A stretch of 64,000 bases of DNA, taken from positions 1,426,001-1,490,000 of the forward strand of contig OZ241323.1 in NCBI GenBank assembly GCA_965199685.1. The letters are read 5' to 3'. A program made the translations under genes and the position numbers. Within the stretch, counting starts at the first letter, position 1. Each line of letters starts with the position of its first letter. This stretch comes from SP5GCR1 sp965199685 (lineage in GTDB: Bacteria > Pseudomonadota > Gammaproteobacteria > Poriferisulfidales > Oxydemutatoraceae). The notes under the pieces were generated by a model. The model was not told the DNA's origin, searched no databases, and saw only the letters and a program-made list of their open reading frames with translations. Below are positions 34,180-42,714 of this stretch, piece after piece.

Positions 34180-35067
34180 TCAATCTTGACCCATCAATAG
34201 ATTTTCAATCCATCTATATTTTTCAGTGGTTTGTCCTACAATCTCCGAAGGGAGTTTGGGGGGCGATGTTTGAACATCCCAATTATGCTGTATCAAATAA
34301 TTGCGCACATATTGTTTGTCAAAACTGATTGGCTCAATGCCGGGGCGGTAGCTTTGCAAATCCCAAAAACGCGAGGAATCGGGGGTTAGTATTTCGTCTA
34401 TCAATACTAAACGCTCTTCCGAGTCAATGCCGAATTCAAACTTGGTGTCGGCGATTATGATGCCGCGCTCATAAGCGTAGTCGCTACAAAGCTGGTAAAT
34501 CTCAAGTGCCGTGTCACGAATTTCAGCAGACATTTGCGCACCTACAGAGTTTGCCATTTGCTCAAAGCTGATGGGTTTATCGTGTGCGCCTATCTCGGCT
34601 TTAGTAGTCGGTGTGAAAACAGCCTCAGGTAGCCGCTCGCCGAGTTGCAAGCCGGCATCCAAAGATATGTCACATAGCTTGCCAGTGTCTCGGTAGTCTT
34701 TCCATGCAGAGCCGTATAAATAACCGCGTACAATCGCTTCTACGGCAAGTGGTTTTGTTTTTTTCACGACCATGCTACGCTCGGCTAATTGCGGTTGATG
34801 CTTTAATTCTGCCACCCTATCGCTTGCCGCTATATCGGTGGTATGGTTGGGAAATATCTTAGCGGTTTTATCGAACCAAAAGTTGCTCAGCGAGGTTAAT
34901 ACTCTGCCTTTATCGGGAATCGGGGTCGGGAACACGACATCAAACGCCGAAAGCCTGTCGCTTGCAACCATCAATATATATTGCTCGTCTAGGTCATATA
35001 GATCTCGGACTTTACCTTTGCATAACAACGGTATGGATTCTAAATTAGAATCGTATATTGCCTCCAT
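34180..35067 (-). CDS. purC: SAICAR synthetase
   Basis: 295 aa from ATG 35067. That start is chosen because LCKGKVRDLYDL then lies close to the N-terminus as in the family; the longer frame would overlap the upstream gene. FDVVFPTPIPDKGRVL, VEAIVRGYLYGSAWKDY and IADTKFEFG are family blocks. It catalyses an ATP-dependent step of purine synthesis. It begins 16 bp after the persulfide dioxygenase gene. Confidence 0.95.
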   Translation of the reverse strand: MEAIYDSNLESIPLLCKGKVRDLYDLDEQYILMVASDRLSAFDVVFPTPIPDKGRVLTSLSNFWFDKTAKIFPNHTTDIAASDRVAELKHQPQLAERSMVVKKTKPLAVEAIVRGYLYGSAWKDYRDTGKLCDISLDAGLQLGERLPEAVFTPTTKAEIGAHDKPISFEQMANSVGAQMSAEIRDTALEIYQLCSDYAYERGIIIADTKFEFGIDSEERLVLIDEILTPDSSRFWDLQSYRPGIEPISFDKQYVRNYLIQHNWDVQTSPPKLPSEIVGQTTEKYRWIENLLMGQD

Positions 35068-35083
35068 CGCTATAAGTTTATCG

Positions 35084-35836
35084 TCAACCTTGATCGTGTA
35101 TATCGCACATACGCTGAACCGATTCGGGCAGGTCATCTGGGCAGCGACCACACATCTCATTGCCGGGTACCGCATAATCCATTTTTTGTGGTTTAGGAAA
35201 CTCCAACGAGTCCATCAACGCGATAAACTGTGATCGAGTCGTTCCGACCTTGAGGCGCGGGTTGCGCATTTTTTCCTGACCGACGCTACTGATTCGGCGA
35301 CCCTCGTAATCGTGACCGGGGTAAACCAAAGTATCTTCGGGTAGGCTGAATATCTTGTCGTAAATGCTGTCGTACAAAGTGCCAGAGTCGCCTGATTGGA
35401 AGTCGGTTCTGCCACAACCTTCTATCAATAGCGCATCACCGGTGAAAATCATTTTGTGTATGCCGTCGTCTATTAGGTAAGCATAATGGGTGTCGGTATG
35501 CCCTGGGGTGAACAAAGGATGCAATTCTATATGTCCAATTTTCAATGCCGTTCCCTCTTGCACGCCTATATCTCTGCAAGGAAGTCGATCGGCCTCAGCA
35601 CCCACCAGTTTACAATCAGTCAACGCTTTAAGTTTCAATCCACTGGTGATATGGTCGGCGTGTATATGCGTCTCTATCGCATAATTCAAATTCAAGCCCA
35701 ATTCTCTAATCGTCTCCAAGTCACGCTCGAAAACATCAAGTACCGGGTCTACGAGTGCCGCAGTGCCGGTCTCCGTACACGCAATTAAGTAGGTATAAGT
35801 ACTGGACTGGGATTCAAAAAGTTGTTTGAATATCAC
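35084..35836 (-). CDS. persulfide dioxygenase, ETHE1-like metallo-beta-lactamase fold
   Basis: 250 aa. The metal motif is ETHIHADHITSG; further ligands are in FTPGHTDTHYAY and FTGDALLIEGCGRTDFQSGDSGTLYDSIYDKI. The GRTDFQ-x-GD block distinguishes ETHE1/sulfur dioxygenases from glyoxalase II. They oxidise glutathione persulfide to sulfite with O2, using one mononuclear iron. It fits the FccA-like cytochrome at the window's right edge as part of sulfide handling. A C-terminal GRCPDDLP cysteine is also seen. Confidence 0.88.
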   Translation of the reverse strand: MIFKQLFESQSSTYTYLIACTETGTAALVDPVLDVFERDLETIRELGLNLNYAIETHIHADHITSGLKLKALTDCKLVGAEADRLPCRDIGVQEGTALKIGHIELHPLFTPGHTDTHYAYLIDDGIHKMIFTGDALLIEGCGRTDFQSGDSGTLYDSIYDKIFSLPEDTLVYPGHDYEGRRISSVGQEKMRNPRLKVGTTRSQFIALMDSLEFPKPQKMDYAVPGNEMCGRCPDDLPESVQRMCDIHDQG

Positions 35837-35902
35837 TGCGCTACTCTGTTTGCTGAAGTTGGATAAAATACATAGTATACTAGTTTGAATACTGAAAATA
35901 TT

Positions 35903-36154
35903 ATGGAAACCGAAGAAATTAAGAATCTAATAACAGCAGGCTTGCCGGATGCACAGATTGATATAGATGGTGGCGACGGCAAATACCAGGCCAGAATCAT
36001 CAGCGCAACTTTTGAAGGCTTAACTCAGGTGCAACGGCATCAGGCAGTTTACGCAACGGTTCAAGCCCAGATACAAAGCGGAGAACTGCACGCTTTGAGC
36101 ATCGAAGCCTTGACACCCTCAGAAGCTGAGAACGATAGCACTAGTTATCTTTGA
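35903..36154 (+). CDS. ibaG: BolA/IbaG family protein
   Basis: 83 aa from ATG 35903; an in-frame TTG at 35885 would add six residues. The class II KH-like BolA fold is visible in GKYQARIISATFEGLTQVQRHQAVYATV. Size and sequence fit IbaG (YrbA), which binds monothiol glutaredoxins and iron-sulfur clusters. Its last 14 bp overlap the convergent cytochrome gene. Confidence 0.88.
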   Translation: METEEIKNLITAGLPDAQIDIDGGDGKYQARIISATFEGLTQVQRHQAVYATVQAQIQSGELHALSIEALTPSEAENDSTSYL

Positions 36155-36779
36155 AAGCCCGACGTTCTAAACGATAAGCGGATAAGCCTTGTTGCTTTGA
36201 AAAATAGAGCGACAGCAGTTTCATATCTGCTTCGTTAATCGTGCCGATAATACTTAACATAATAGGGTTATTACGCTTTCCGTCCCTATAATCGATTAAG
36301 GATTGGTAAAGATAATCTCGATATTGCCCTGCTAAACGCGGGTGTTCAGGAAACATTGCGCTATTGCCGTCCATACCATGACAACCGGCACAGACTGCGA
36401 GTTTGGCATTTAATTCCTCTGAAAGCTGCGGGGGTTGAGCAGACGCAGCGACAGGTTCTGCTCCCGAAACAGTCTCCGACCCCGAAAAATAAGCAGCTAT
36501 ATCCGCCATATCAGTTTCCGATAAACCAGAGGCATGGGCACGCATCGTCGGGTGGCTACGCTCGCCGGATTGATATGCTTTCAAGGCGGAGATTATATAG
36601 GGAGCATGTTGCCCAACCAGTTTGGGTACATGATAACTAGGATAGATATTGCCGTAACTTGGTACACCATGGCAGCCCAAGCAGGTTTGTGCTTTCAACC
36701 TTCCGCTTTCGGCATCTCCTGCATTCGCAAGCGGCGATAATATAATAAACAAGCAAAGAACGTAGAAACGATACTTCAT
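36141..36779 (-). CDS. dihaem cytochrome c4-type protein
   Basis: 212 aa with a cleavable signal peptide (MKYRFYVLCLFIILSPLANA). Two class I cytochrome c domains each carry CxxCH (CLGCH, CAGCH) and a later methionine (HPTMRAH, NPIMLSI). Periplasmic, possibly membrane-associated, electron carrier to terminal oxidases. It needs the Ccm system encoded at 54.7-63 kb. Confidence 0.92.
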   Translation of the reverse strand: MKYRFYVLCLFIILSPLANAGDAESGRLKAQTCLGCHGVPSYGNIYPSYHVPKLVGQHAPYIISALKAYQSGERSHPTMRAHASGLSETDMADIAAYFSGSETVSGAEPVAASAQPPQLSEELNAKLAVCAGCHGMDGNSAMFPEHPRLAGQYRDYLYQSLIDYRDGKRNNPIMLSIIGTINEADMKLLSLYFSKQQGLSAYRLERRAFKDN

Positions 36780-36867
36780 AAAAACTCCCTAAATGATTTA
36801 ATATAAAGTGGCTATCATGCCAAAATATCGGGAAAATGTCCATAGTTTAGTTTGTTTTTGATTGAAT

Positions 36868-37935
36868 ATGTCACCAATTTCGCATAAACCTCTACAAAAA
36901 ATTTGTATTCTGCGGTTGTCCGCAATCGGAGATGTCGTGCAAGCATCTATTGCGGTCAACGCACTCAAATTGTCGCATCCTCGGCTTGAGTTAACTTGGA
37001 TTATAGGAAAAACCGAATACGAGTTGTTGGCTCATTTGAACGATATTGATTTTATAGTCTTTGATAAAAACAAAGTTTGGAAGTCTTATAAATTGATCGC
37101 CGAGCAATTATCTGGTAAAAAATTTGATGCTTTACTCTTAATGCAATACTCGTTGCGCGCCGGTTTGCTCAGCCTTTTAGTTAAAGCACCTTTACGCATA
37201 GGCTATCCGAATCAGTTATCTAGAGAGTTTCATAGTCTGTTCGTTAATCAACATATCAAGATGCCGACCAGCAAGCATGTATTGGATGTTTATTACGGTT
37301 TTGCCGAAGCACTGGGTATAAAGGAGCGGACAAATGCCGTCCCCACCTATTATCTGCCAGACGATACCCGATTTGCCGAACACAACTTACCCAAAGACAA
37401 GAAAATACTGTTGATCAGCCCGTGTTCCAGCCATAGCTTCAAAAATTGGCTACCCGAACGTTATGCCGAAGTCGCTCAAGTTGCAATGCAGCGATACGAT
37501 ATGCACCCTGTATTAGTAGGGAGTGATAGTCAAAACGAGCGAATGTACGAAGCACGCATACAGCAATACCTCCATACACCCTGCACCAGCTTAATAGGAA
37601 AAACCAGCCTACGGCGATTAGCTGCCATCGTTGCATATAGCGATCTAGTGATCGCACCGGACTCGGCAATCGTACATATTGCTTCGGCACTACAAACTCC
37701 GGTTATCGGACTCTATGCAGCAACTGATGCCGAGCGTAGCGGTCCTTACCGTTATCTAGATTGGTGCGTCAATCACTACCCCGAAGCATTAGAGAAATAC
37801 TTCCATAAATCCATAAAAGATGTGCGTTGGGGAAAACATATAAAAAAATCCAACGCAATGGAGTTAATCAGCACGAAATTGGTGCTTGAAAAACTCAATC
37901 ATATTATGAAGGCTATGGAGGCTGGAGCATGTTAA
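36868..37935 (+). CDS. GT9 glycosyltransferase (heptosyltransferase family)
   Basis: 355 aa from ATG 36868. Two Rossmann halves as in WaaC/WaaF: ILRLSAIGDVVQASIAVNAL near the start, and a C-terminal nucleotide-sugar site (LVIAPDSAIVHIASALQTPVIGLYAATD). It transfers a heptose or related sugar to lipopolysaccharide core. It stands alone, not in a waa cluster, so the exact linkage is unknown. Confidence 0.88.
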   Translation: MSPISHKPLQKICILRLSAIGDVVQASIAVNALKLSHPRLELTWIIGKTEYELLAHLNDIDFIVFDKNKVWKSYKLIAEQLSGKKFDALLLMQYSLRAGLLSLLVKAPLRIGYPNQLSREFHSLFVNQHIKMPTSKHVLDVYYGFAEALGIKERTNAVPTYYLPDDTRFAEHNLPKDKKILLISPCSSHSFKNWLPERYAEVAQVAMQRYDMHPVLVGSDSQNERMYEARIQQYLHTPCTSLIGKTSLRRLAAIVAYSDLVIAPDSAIVHIASALQTPVIGLYAATDAERSGPYRYLDWCVNHYPEALEKYFHKSIKDVRWGKHIKKSNAMELISTKLVLEKLNHIMKAMEAGAC

Positions 37936-37954
37936 AGCAGTACTGCGTATATTG

Positions 37955-39091
37955 CTATAGCCGACAGTACTCAACGATAAAATCTGCAATTTGTTCGGGG
38001 TCGTTGATGTCTAGAATCGGAATCGTAATATCGGACGGTGGATTTTCATCGGTGGCAAGCGCAACCACGTGGGGGTCTTGACTATACATATAAGGGTGTT
38101 CTAGACCGCGCCTATGTAGTTCTATTTTGGGAAAGGTCTCACGCTTAAAACCTTCGACCAAAACAACATCAAGGCTTTGGCGAGTAATGATATCAACGAG
38201 TTCGGTCAAGGTCGCTTCTTCGTTCTCGCTAAAATGCTCGTGAATCAATGCCCACCGCCTACTTGACGATACGAGCATACTTTTAGCACCCGCTTTTCTA
38301 AGTTCATAGCTGTCTTTACCCGGCTGGTCGGTGTCAAAATCGTGGTGCGCGTGTTTGACGATGCCTAACTTAAATCCCTTGTCCTTTAATATGGGAATGA
38401 TTTGCTTGAGCAAAGTGGTTTTGCCAGTCCCGCTGTGGGCGCAAAAACCTATAATCGGCAGAGTACTATCGTTTGTGTTTATCATTTCCTTTTCCTGTTT
38501 GTTGAGATCTTCGGGTGTGTTGATGTTCCTAAAAGCATCTACTCTATCACTGAAATCGCAGCGAACCGTTTTAAGTTTATCAAACCACCGATCTATTTTA
38601 CGCCCCCCCTGCGCCAAGTATTCCGATAAAGAAGAACTTAGATTCGTTTTTATCAAACAGAAAACCGGATGAATCCGTTCTCCGTCGTCGGCAACCGCAA
38701 TATCGGCATCATGCTCTGTCAATGTATTATACAAACGTTGTGCCAAATCTGTCGGAGGATGTGGCGTGTCGCAGGGACACACCAATAAGTAAGGTGTTTG
38801 TACATCACACAGCGCACTCGCTATTCCTGCCAAAGGTCCCATAAAATCATCGTTTTCATCGCTGATGACCGGATAGCCGTATTTTTGATATTTTGCTAAA
38901 TTCCGATTTGCATTGATCCATACATGAGCAACCTGCACAGCAATACGCTCAATTACATGTTCTATCAGAGGACGGCCTGCCAGCATTATTAAACCTTTAT
39001 CGGAATGTCCCATACGCGAGCCGCGCCCGCCTGCCAAAATCACAGCACTCAAATTTTCTTTGGCATTGAACACTGAACTATCGGATGTCAT
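37955..39091 (-). CDS. mobA/mobB: MobA-MobB fusion: molybdenum cofactor guanylyltransferase plus GTP-binding protein
   Basis: 378 aa from ATG 39091. Residues about 13-190 are MobA (AVILAGGRGSRMGHSDKGL; VCPCDTPHPP), which attaches GMP to molybdopterin. Residues about 205-378 are MobB (GFCAHSGTGKTTLLKQ Walker A; VKHAHHDFDTDQPGKDS; VVLVEGFK). A methionine at the junction (38485) has AGGA 10 nt upstream, so the MobB part might also be made separately. The product supplies bis-MGD to enzymes such as the oxidoreductase at 11667. Confidence 0.92.
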   Translation of the reverse strand: MTSDSSVFNAKENLSAVILAGGRGSRMGHSDKGLIMLAGRPLIEHVIERIAVQVAHVWINANRNLAKYQKYGYPVISDENDDFMGPLAGIASALCDVQTPYLLVCPCDTPHPPTDLAQRLYNTLTEHDADIAVADDGERIHPVFCLIKTNLSSSLSEYLAQGGRKIDRWFDKLKTVRCDFSDRVDAFRNINTPEDLNKQEKEMINTNDSTLPIIGFCAHSGTGKTTLLKQIIPILKDKGFKLGIVKHAHHDFDTDQPGKDSYELRKAGAKSMLVSSSRRWALIHEHFSENEEATLTELVDIITRQSLDVVLVEGFKRETFPKIELHRRGLEHPYMYSQDPHVVALATDENPPSDITIPILDINDPEQIADFIVEYCRL

Positions 39092-39168
39092 ACCGCCATT
39101 ATACATATTTGGGAGTAGACTTTGCATTAAGTGGACAAATGTATAGGGGCTTACAGACAATTTTATCC

Positions 39169-39197
39169 TTGTTTAATTGTGTAGGTAATGATACTAT
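39169..39197 (+). promoter_or_regulatory. candidate mreB promoter
   Basis: TTGTTT (39169-39174) and TACTAT (39192-39197) are spaced 17 bp in the 138-bp gap between the divergent mobA/mobB and mreB genes. Both hexamers are imperfect. Confidence 0.3.
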
Positions 39198-39229
39198 GCT
39201 GTCACATTTACACTGCAATATAAAAAAAC

Positions 39230-40273
39230 ATGCTTAAAAGACTTTTTTCCCTTTTTTCGGATGATTTATCCATAGACCTAGGTACCGCAAATACACTAAT
39301 TTGTATGAAAGGCAGAGGCATTGTGCTTGACGAGCCGTCGGTGGTCGCAACGCGTATCAATAGCCACGGTTCTACGGTAAGTGTTGAAGCTGCTGGACGA
39401 ACTGCCAAAGAAATGCTAGGCAAAACACCCTCTAATATAAAAGTTATCAGGCCTTTGAAAGACGGCGTGATAGCGGACTTTACGACAACTGAAAAAATGC
39501 TGCAGATGTTCATACACAAAGTCCATAAAGGTAAATTGCTTAAATCAAGCGGCAGGGTTCTTATCTGCGTTCCGTGCGGTGCGACCCAAGTTGAAAGACG
39601 CGCAATTCGCGAATCAGCACTTGGTGCCGGTGCGAGCAAAGTCTATTTGATAGAGGAACCTATAGCCGCTGCGATAGGTGCAAACCTCCCCATTAGCGAA
39701 GCACAGGGTTCAATGATTTTGGATATAGGTGGCGGCACATCCGAAGTCGCAGTACTATCGCTCAACGGTATCGTTTATTCGGCTTCGGTTAGATTCGGAG
39801 GTGATAAGCTCGATGAAGCCATCATTGACTATATGCGCCGCCAATACGGCGTGATGATCGGTGAAGCGACCGCAGAACGAGTCAAAAGTTCTATCGGCAC
39901 CGCCTACCCGGCTGCAGAAATTATAGAAACCGAGATTCATGCCCGTGAGGTCGCCGGTGGAATTCCTAAAAACATTACCGTAACCAGCAACGAAATCTAC
40001 GACGCAATGAAGGAAACATTGAACAACATCGTCCTTGCGGTCAAGAAAGCCCTTGATGAAACACCACCAGAATTAAGTTCCGATATAGCAGAACGCGGCA
40101 TCGTCTTAACTGGCGGCGGTGCTTTGCTAAAAAACTTAGATGTCTTGATCACGCAAGAAACGACCATCCCTGCAATCATCGCCGACGAACCTCTCACTTG
40201 TGTAGCCCAAGGAGGAGGAAAAGCACTAGAGTTGTTAGACGAAAAGAAAGTCACTTTTCTCTATGAAGAATAA
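39230..40273 (+). CDS. mreB: rod shape-determining protein MreB
   Basis: 347-aa bacterial actin. SIDLGTANTLI (phosphate 1), LDIGGGTSEVAVLSL (phosphate 2), IEEPIAAAIGANLP and LTGGGALLKNL (adenosine site) are present. It forms membrane filaments that guide cell-wall synthesis in rod cells. First gene of mreBCD. Confidence 0.97.
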   Translation: MLKRLFSLFSDDLSIDLGTANTLICMKGRGIVLDEPSVVATRINSHGSTVSVEAAGRTAKEMLGKTPSNIKVIRPLKDGVIADFTTTEKMLQMFIHKVHKGKLLKSSGRVLICVPCGATQVERRAIRESALGAGASKVYLIEEPIAAAIGANLPISEAQGSMILDIGGGTSEVAVLSLNGIVYSASVRFGGDKLDEAIIDYMRRQYGVMIGEATAERVKSSIGTAYPAAEIIETEIHAREVAGGIPKNITVTSNEIYDAMKETLNNIVLAVKKALDETPPELSSDIAERGIVLTGGGALLKNLDVLITQETTIPAIIADEPLTCVAQGGGKALELLDEKKVTFLYEE

Positions 40274-40276
40274 AAT

Positions 40277-40293
40277 CGGAGCATCTAAAGATT
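40277..40293 (+). promoter_or_regulatory. ribosome site and ATT start codon of mreC
   Basis: GGAG (40278-40281) lies 9 nt before ATT at 40291. The stop-to-stop frame opens at 40267, and no ATG, GTG or TTG occurs in it before 40417. Confidence 0.6.
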
Positions 40294-41139
40294 AAAGAAT
40301 TATTTAGTCCTCGCAACCTTACCTCCAAGCTGATTTTCTTTATAGCTTTATCTGTTGTTCTGATAATAACCGATTATCGGTTTAGCTATCTAGATAGAGT
40401 ACGCTACCATGCCGATATGTTTGGCTACGCAATCCGCTATGTTGCAAACCTACCCTATATCACGACACTTCTGACCTACGAGTATTTACAAGAACGCACA
40501 GATTTGCTGGATCAAAAAGACCGACTGCAAAACGAAAATATCAAACTTCTTGCGGAATTGTCTGAAATGTCTGCACTCAAACAAAAGAATCGTCACCTAC
40601 AAAATTTATTAAATCTACTTGAGAGCAACAGCAATAAAAATTTTACGGTAGTTAAACTGATCGGAGTATATTCTTCGTTGATAGAACAAAAAATCATTAT
40701 CAACAAAGGAAGTTCGGACGGTGTCTACACAGGACAACCGGTATTGGGCACAAACGGTATCATCGGACAAGTCGGCAAATTGACCCCTATCAGCGCAACA
40801 GTCATATTAATTTCCAGTCCAGGTTTCACGGTGATGGGAGAAACCGAACGCTCCAGTCTAAGGGTGGTCGTGCGAGGCACTGGGAATGCAGAACAGTTGC
40901 AGTTACTTTATGTACCGACAACCGCAGACATTGAGATCGGCGATCAAATCGTCACCTCAGGTCTAGATCATAAATATCCTTATGGCTATCCTATAGGAAC
41001 GGTATTGAGTATAGAGAAACCTGCAGGAGACAGCTTTGCTACGATTCATATTAAACCGAATGCCAAGCTCAACCATAACCTAGAGATGCTACTAGTCTGG
41101 CCGACCCAAACAATGACACACAACAATGAAAATACCTAA
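40291..41139 (+). CDS. mreC: rod shape-determining protein MreC (ATT start)
   Basis: 282 aa if translated from ATT 40291. The first ATG, at 40417, would delete the membrane anchor. From 40291 the protein reads (M)KELFSPRNLTSKLIFF, like known MreC N-termini, followed by one membrane helix (about residues 12-27), a coiled coil (about 55-100, DLLDQKDRLQNENIKLL) and the beta-rich periplasmic domain (VIINKGSSDGVYTGQPVLG, GIIGQVG). MreC links MreB to the PBP2-RodA synthase. It is shorter than E. coli MreC (367 aa) because it lacks the C-terminal extension. It overlaps mreD by 14 bp. Confidence 0.9.
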   Translation: MKELFSPRNLTSKLIFFIALSVVLIITDYRFSYLDRVRYHADMFGYAIRYVANLPYITTLLTYEYLQERTDLLDQKDRLQNENIKLLAELSEMSALKQKNRHLQNLLNLLESNSNKNFTVVKLIGVYSSLIEQKIIINKGSSDGVYTGQPVLGTNGIIGQVGKLTPISATVILISSPGFTVMGETERSSLRVVVRGTGNAEQLQLLYVPTTADIEIGDQIVTSGLDHKYPYGYPIGTVLSIEKPAGDSFATIHIKPNAKLNHNLEMLLVWPTQTMTHNNENT

Positions 41140-41638
41140 GAAAAAAATACAGTTCATACAACATGAATACGTGCTCGTATGGGGAAGCATATTCTTTGCC
41201 CTAATCATGGATGTACTACCTTTGCCTCAGTGGGGATACTTTTACTGGCCTAGCTGGACCTTACTCGCAGTTATTTATTGGATACTCGCCCTACCTTATA
41301 GATTTAATATCAAATTTGCATGGTTTACTGGGCTATTGGTCGATTTCATGTACGGCACTTGGCTGGGACAAAATGCACTACTTTATACCTTAGTTGCTTA
41401 TGCGGTGATTTTACTTTATAAGCGCTTACGCTTTTATATTCCACAACAGATGCTTTTTGTCGCTATGATACTCAGTCTTTATATACTCTTTACCCTATGG
41501 ATTGAGGGTATGCGCGATGCTTCTGGCAGCAGTTGGGAAAAGTTATATTCGGTTGTTACTGGGATGTTTGCATGGCTTTGGGTCTACGCAGTATTGCGCT
41601 ATTTCAGACGAAAATTCTACTATTCGACACACGGATAA
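41126..41638 (+). CDS. mreD: rod shape-determining protein MreD
   Basis: 170-aa integral membrane protein with about five hydrophobic segments (VWGSIFFALIMDVLPLP, FAWFTGLLVDFMYGTWLGQNAL and others); the GLLVD-x-xxGTxLGQ block is typical. Part of the elongasome. The last 19 bp are antisense to the end of pheA. Confidence 0.92.
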   Translation: MKIPKKKIQFIQHEYVLVWGSIFFALIMDVLPLPQWGYFYWPSWTLLAVIYWILALPYRFNIKFAWFTGLLVDFMYGTWLGQNALLYTLVAYAVILLYKRLRFYIPQQMLFVAMILSLYILFTLWIEGMRDASGSSWEKLYSVVTGMFAWLWVYAVLRYFRRKFYYSTHG

Positions 41639-42711
41639 GAGCCCAATAATTTATAAAATGCAGCCTCTGCTCGGAGCTTGGCAAGCCCTTCTTTGATGTG
41701 CGGCTCTTCACAGTGCCCTTCCATATCTAGAAAAAAAGCATATTCCCATTTGATGCGCCGGGACGGACGCGATTCTATGCGCGTCAAACTGATACCTTGT
41801 TCGGCAAGTATCTGCAATAAGCCGACAAGAGTTCCTGAGCGATTATCAGTTGAAACTAAAACGCTGGTCTTGTCGCGACCACTCGGTTGCGGATATCGAT
41901 CGCCCAAAATCAAAAAGCGTGTTGTGTTTTGTATATTGTCTTCTATATCGCTGGCCAAGATGTTGAGTTGATATAATTTTGCTGCGTGCGCGCTGGCAAT
42001 CGCTGCCGCATCGTGGTCTCGCTCAAGTTGCCGAATTGCTTGGGTGCTACTCTCAGCATTGATCTGTACGCTGTCAGGCAAATGCGTATTAAGCCAATAG
42101 CGGCATTGGGCAAGAGATTGAGAATGTCCGTAGACTTTTGCTATATCTTTAATATGACTTTGTTTGCTAAGCAAGCAATGGTTGATGCGCAATTCCACTT
42201 CGCCAACTATTTTTATATCGGTTTCCATAAAGCAATTCAGTGTGTTGCTCACGCTACCTTCGCTGGAATTTTCTACTGGCACCACGCCGTAATACGCTCG
42301 GTTTGCCGAGATATATTGAAATACCTCTTCTATCGTGGTGCACGATTCCAGCGAGACGGCATGACCGAAATGCTTAAACACGGCTTGCTCGGTATAGGTT
42401 GCCGCAGGACCTAAGAATACAACCGTGAGCTTTTTTTCGAGGGCTCTACACGCCGATATGATCTCTCTAAACAGCATCGATAACGTGTCATTAGGTAAGG
42501 GTCCTGGATTTTCCGATAATAACTCGCTTAAATGTGCTGCCTCTCGGTCGGGACGATAGGTGCAGGTATCTTTATTCTCCTTTTGCTTTACATGTCCTAT
42601 TTTTATTGCGTGTTGCGCTCGCTCACTAAGCAGTTTTAATATACGCGCATCTACTGCATCTATCTGCGCTCGTAATTTATCTATCTCATCGTCTTTCATC
42701 AGATTGCTCAT
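41620..42711 (-). CDS. pheA: bifunctional chorismate mutase / prephenate dehydratase
   Basis: 363 aa. Residues about 8-90 are an AroQ chorismate mutase (LRAQIDAVDARILKLLSERAQ; ACRALEK). Residues about 95-270 are the prephenate dehydratase (FLGPAATYTEQAVFKHFG; GVVPVENSSEGSVSNTLNCF). A C-terminal ACT domain (GTLVGLLQILAEQGISLTRIESRP) gives phenylalanine feedback control. It lies 3 bp after serC on the same strand. Confidence 0.96.
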   Translation of the reverse strand: MSNLMKDDEIDKLRAQIDAVDARILKLLSERAQHAIKIGHVKQKENKDTCTYRPDREAAHLSELLSENPGPLPNDTLSMLFREIISACRALEKKLTVVFLGPAATYTEQAVFKHFGHAVSLESCTTIEEVFQYISANRAYYGVVPVENSSEGSVSNTLNCFMETDIKIVGEVELRINHCLLSKQSHIKDIAKVYGHSQSLAQCRYWLNTHLPDSVQINAESSTQAIRQLERDHDAAAIASAHAAKLYQLNILASDIEDNIQNTTRFLILGDRYPQPSGRDKTSVLVSTDNRSGTLVGLLQILAEQGISLTRIESRPSRRIKWEYAFFLDMEGHCEEPHIKEGLAKLRAEAAFYKLLGSYPCVE

Positions 42712-42714
42712 TGT

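Noticed and set aside
40417..41139. MreC starting at ATG 40417
   Set aside because: This would remove the membrane anchor that all MreC proteins have, and the upstream in-frame sequence clearly encodes that anchor.
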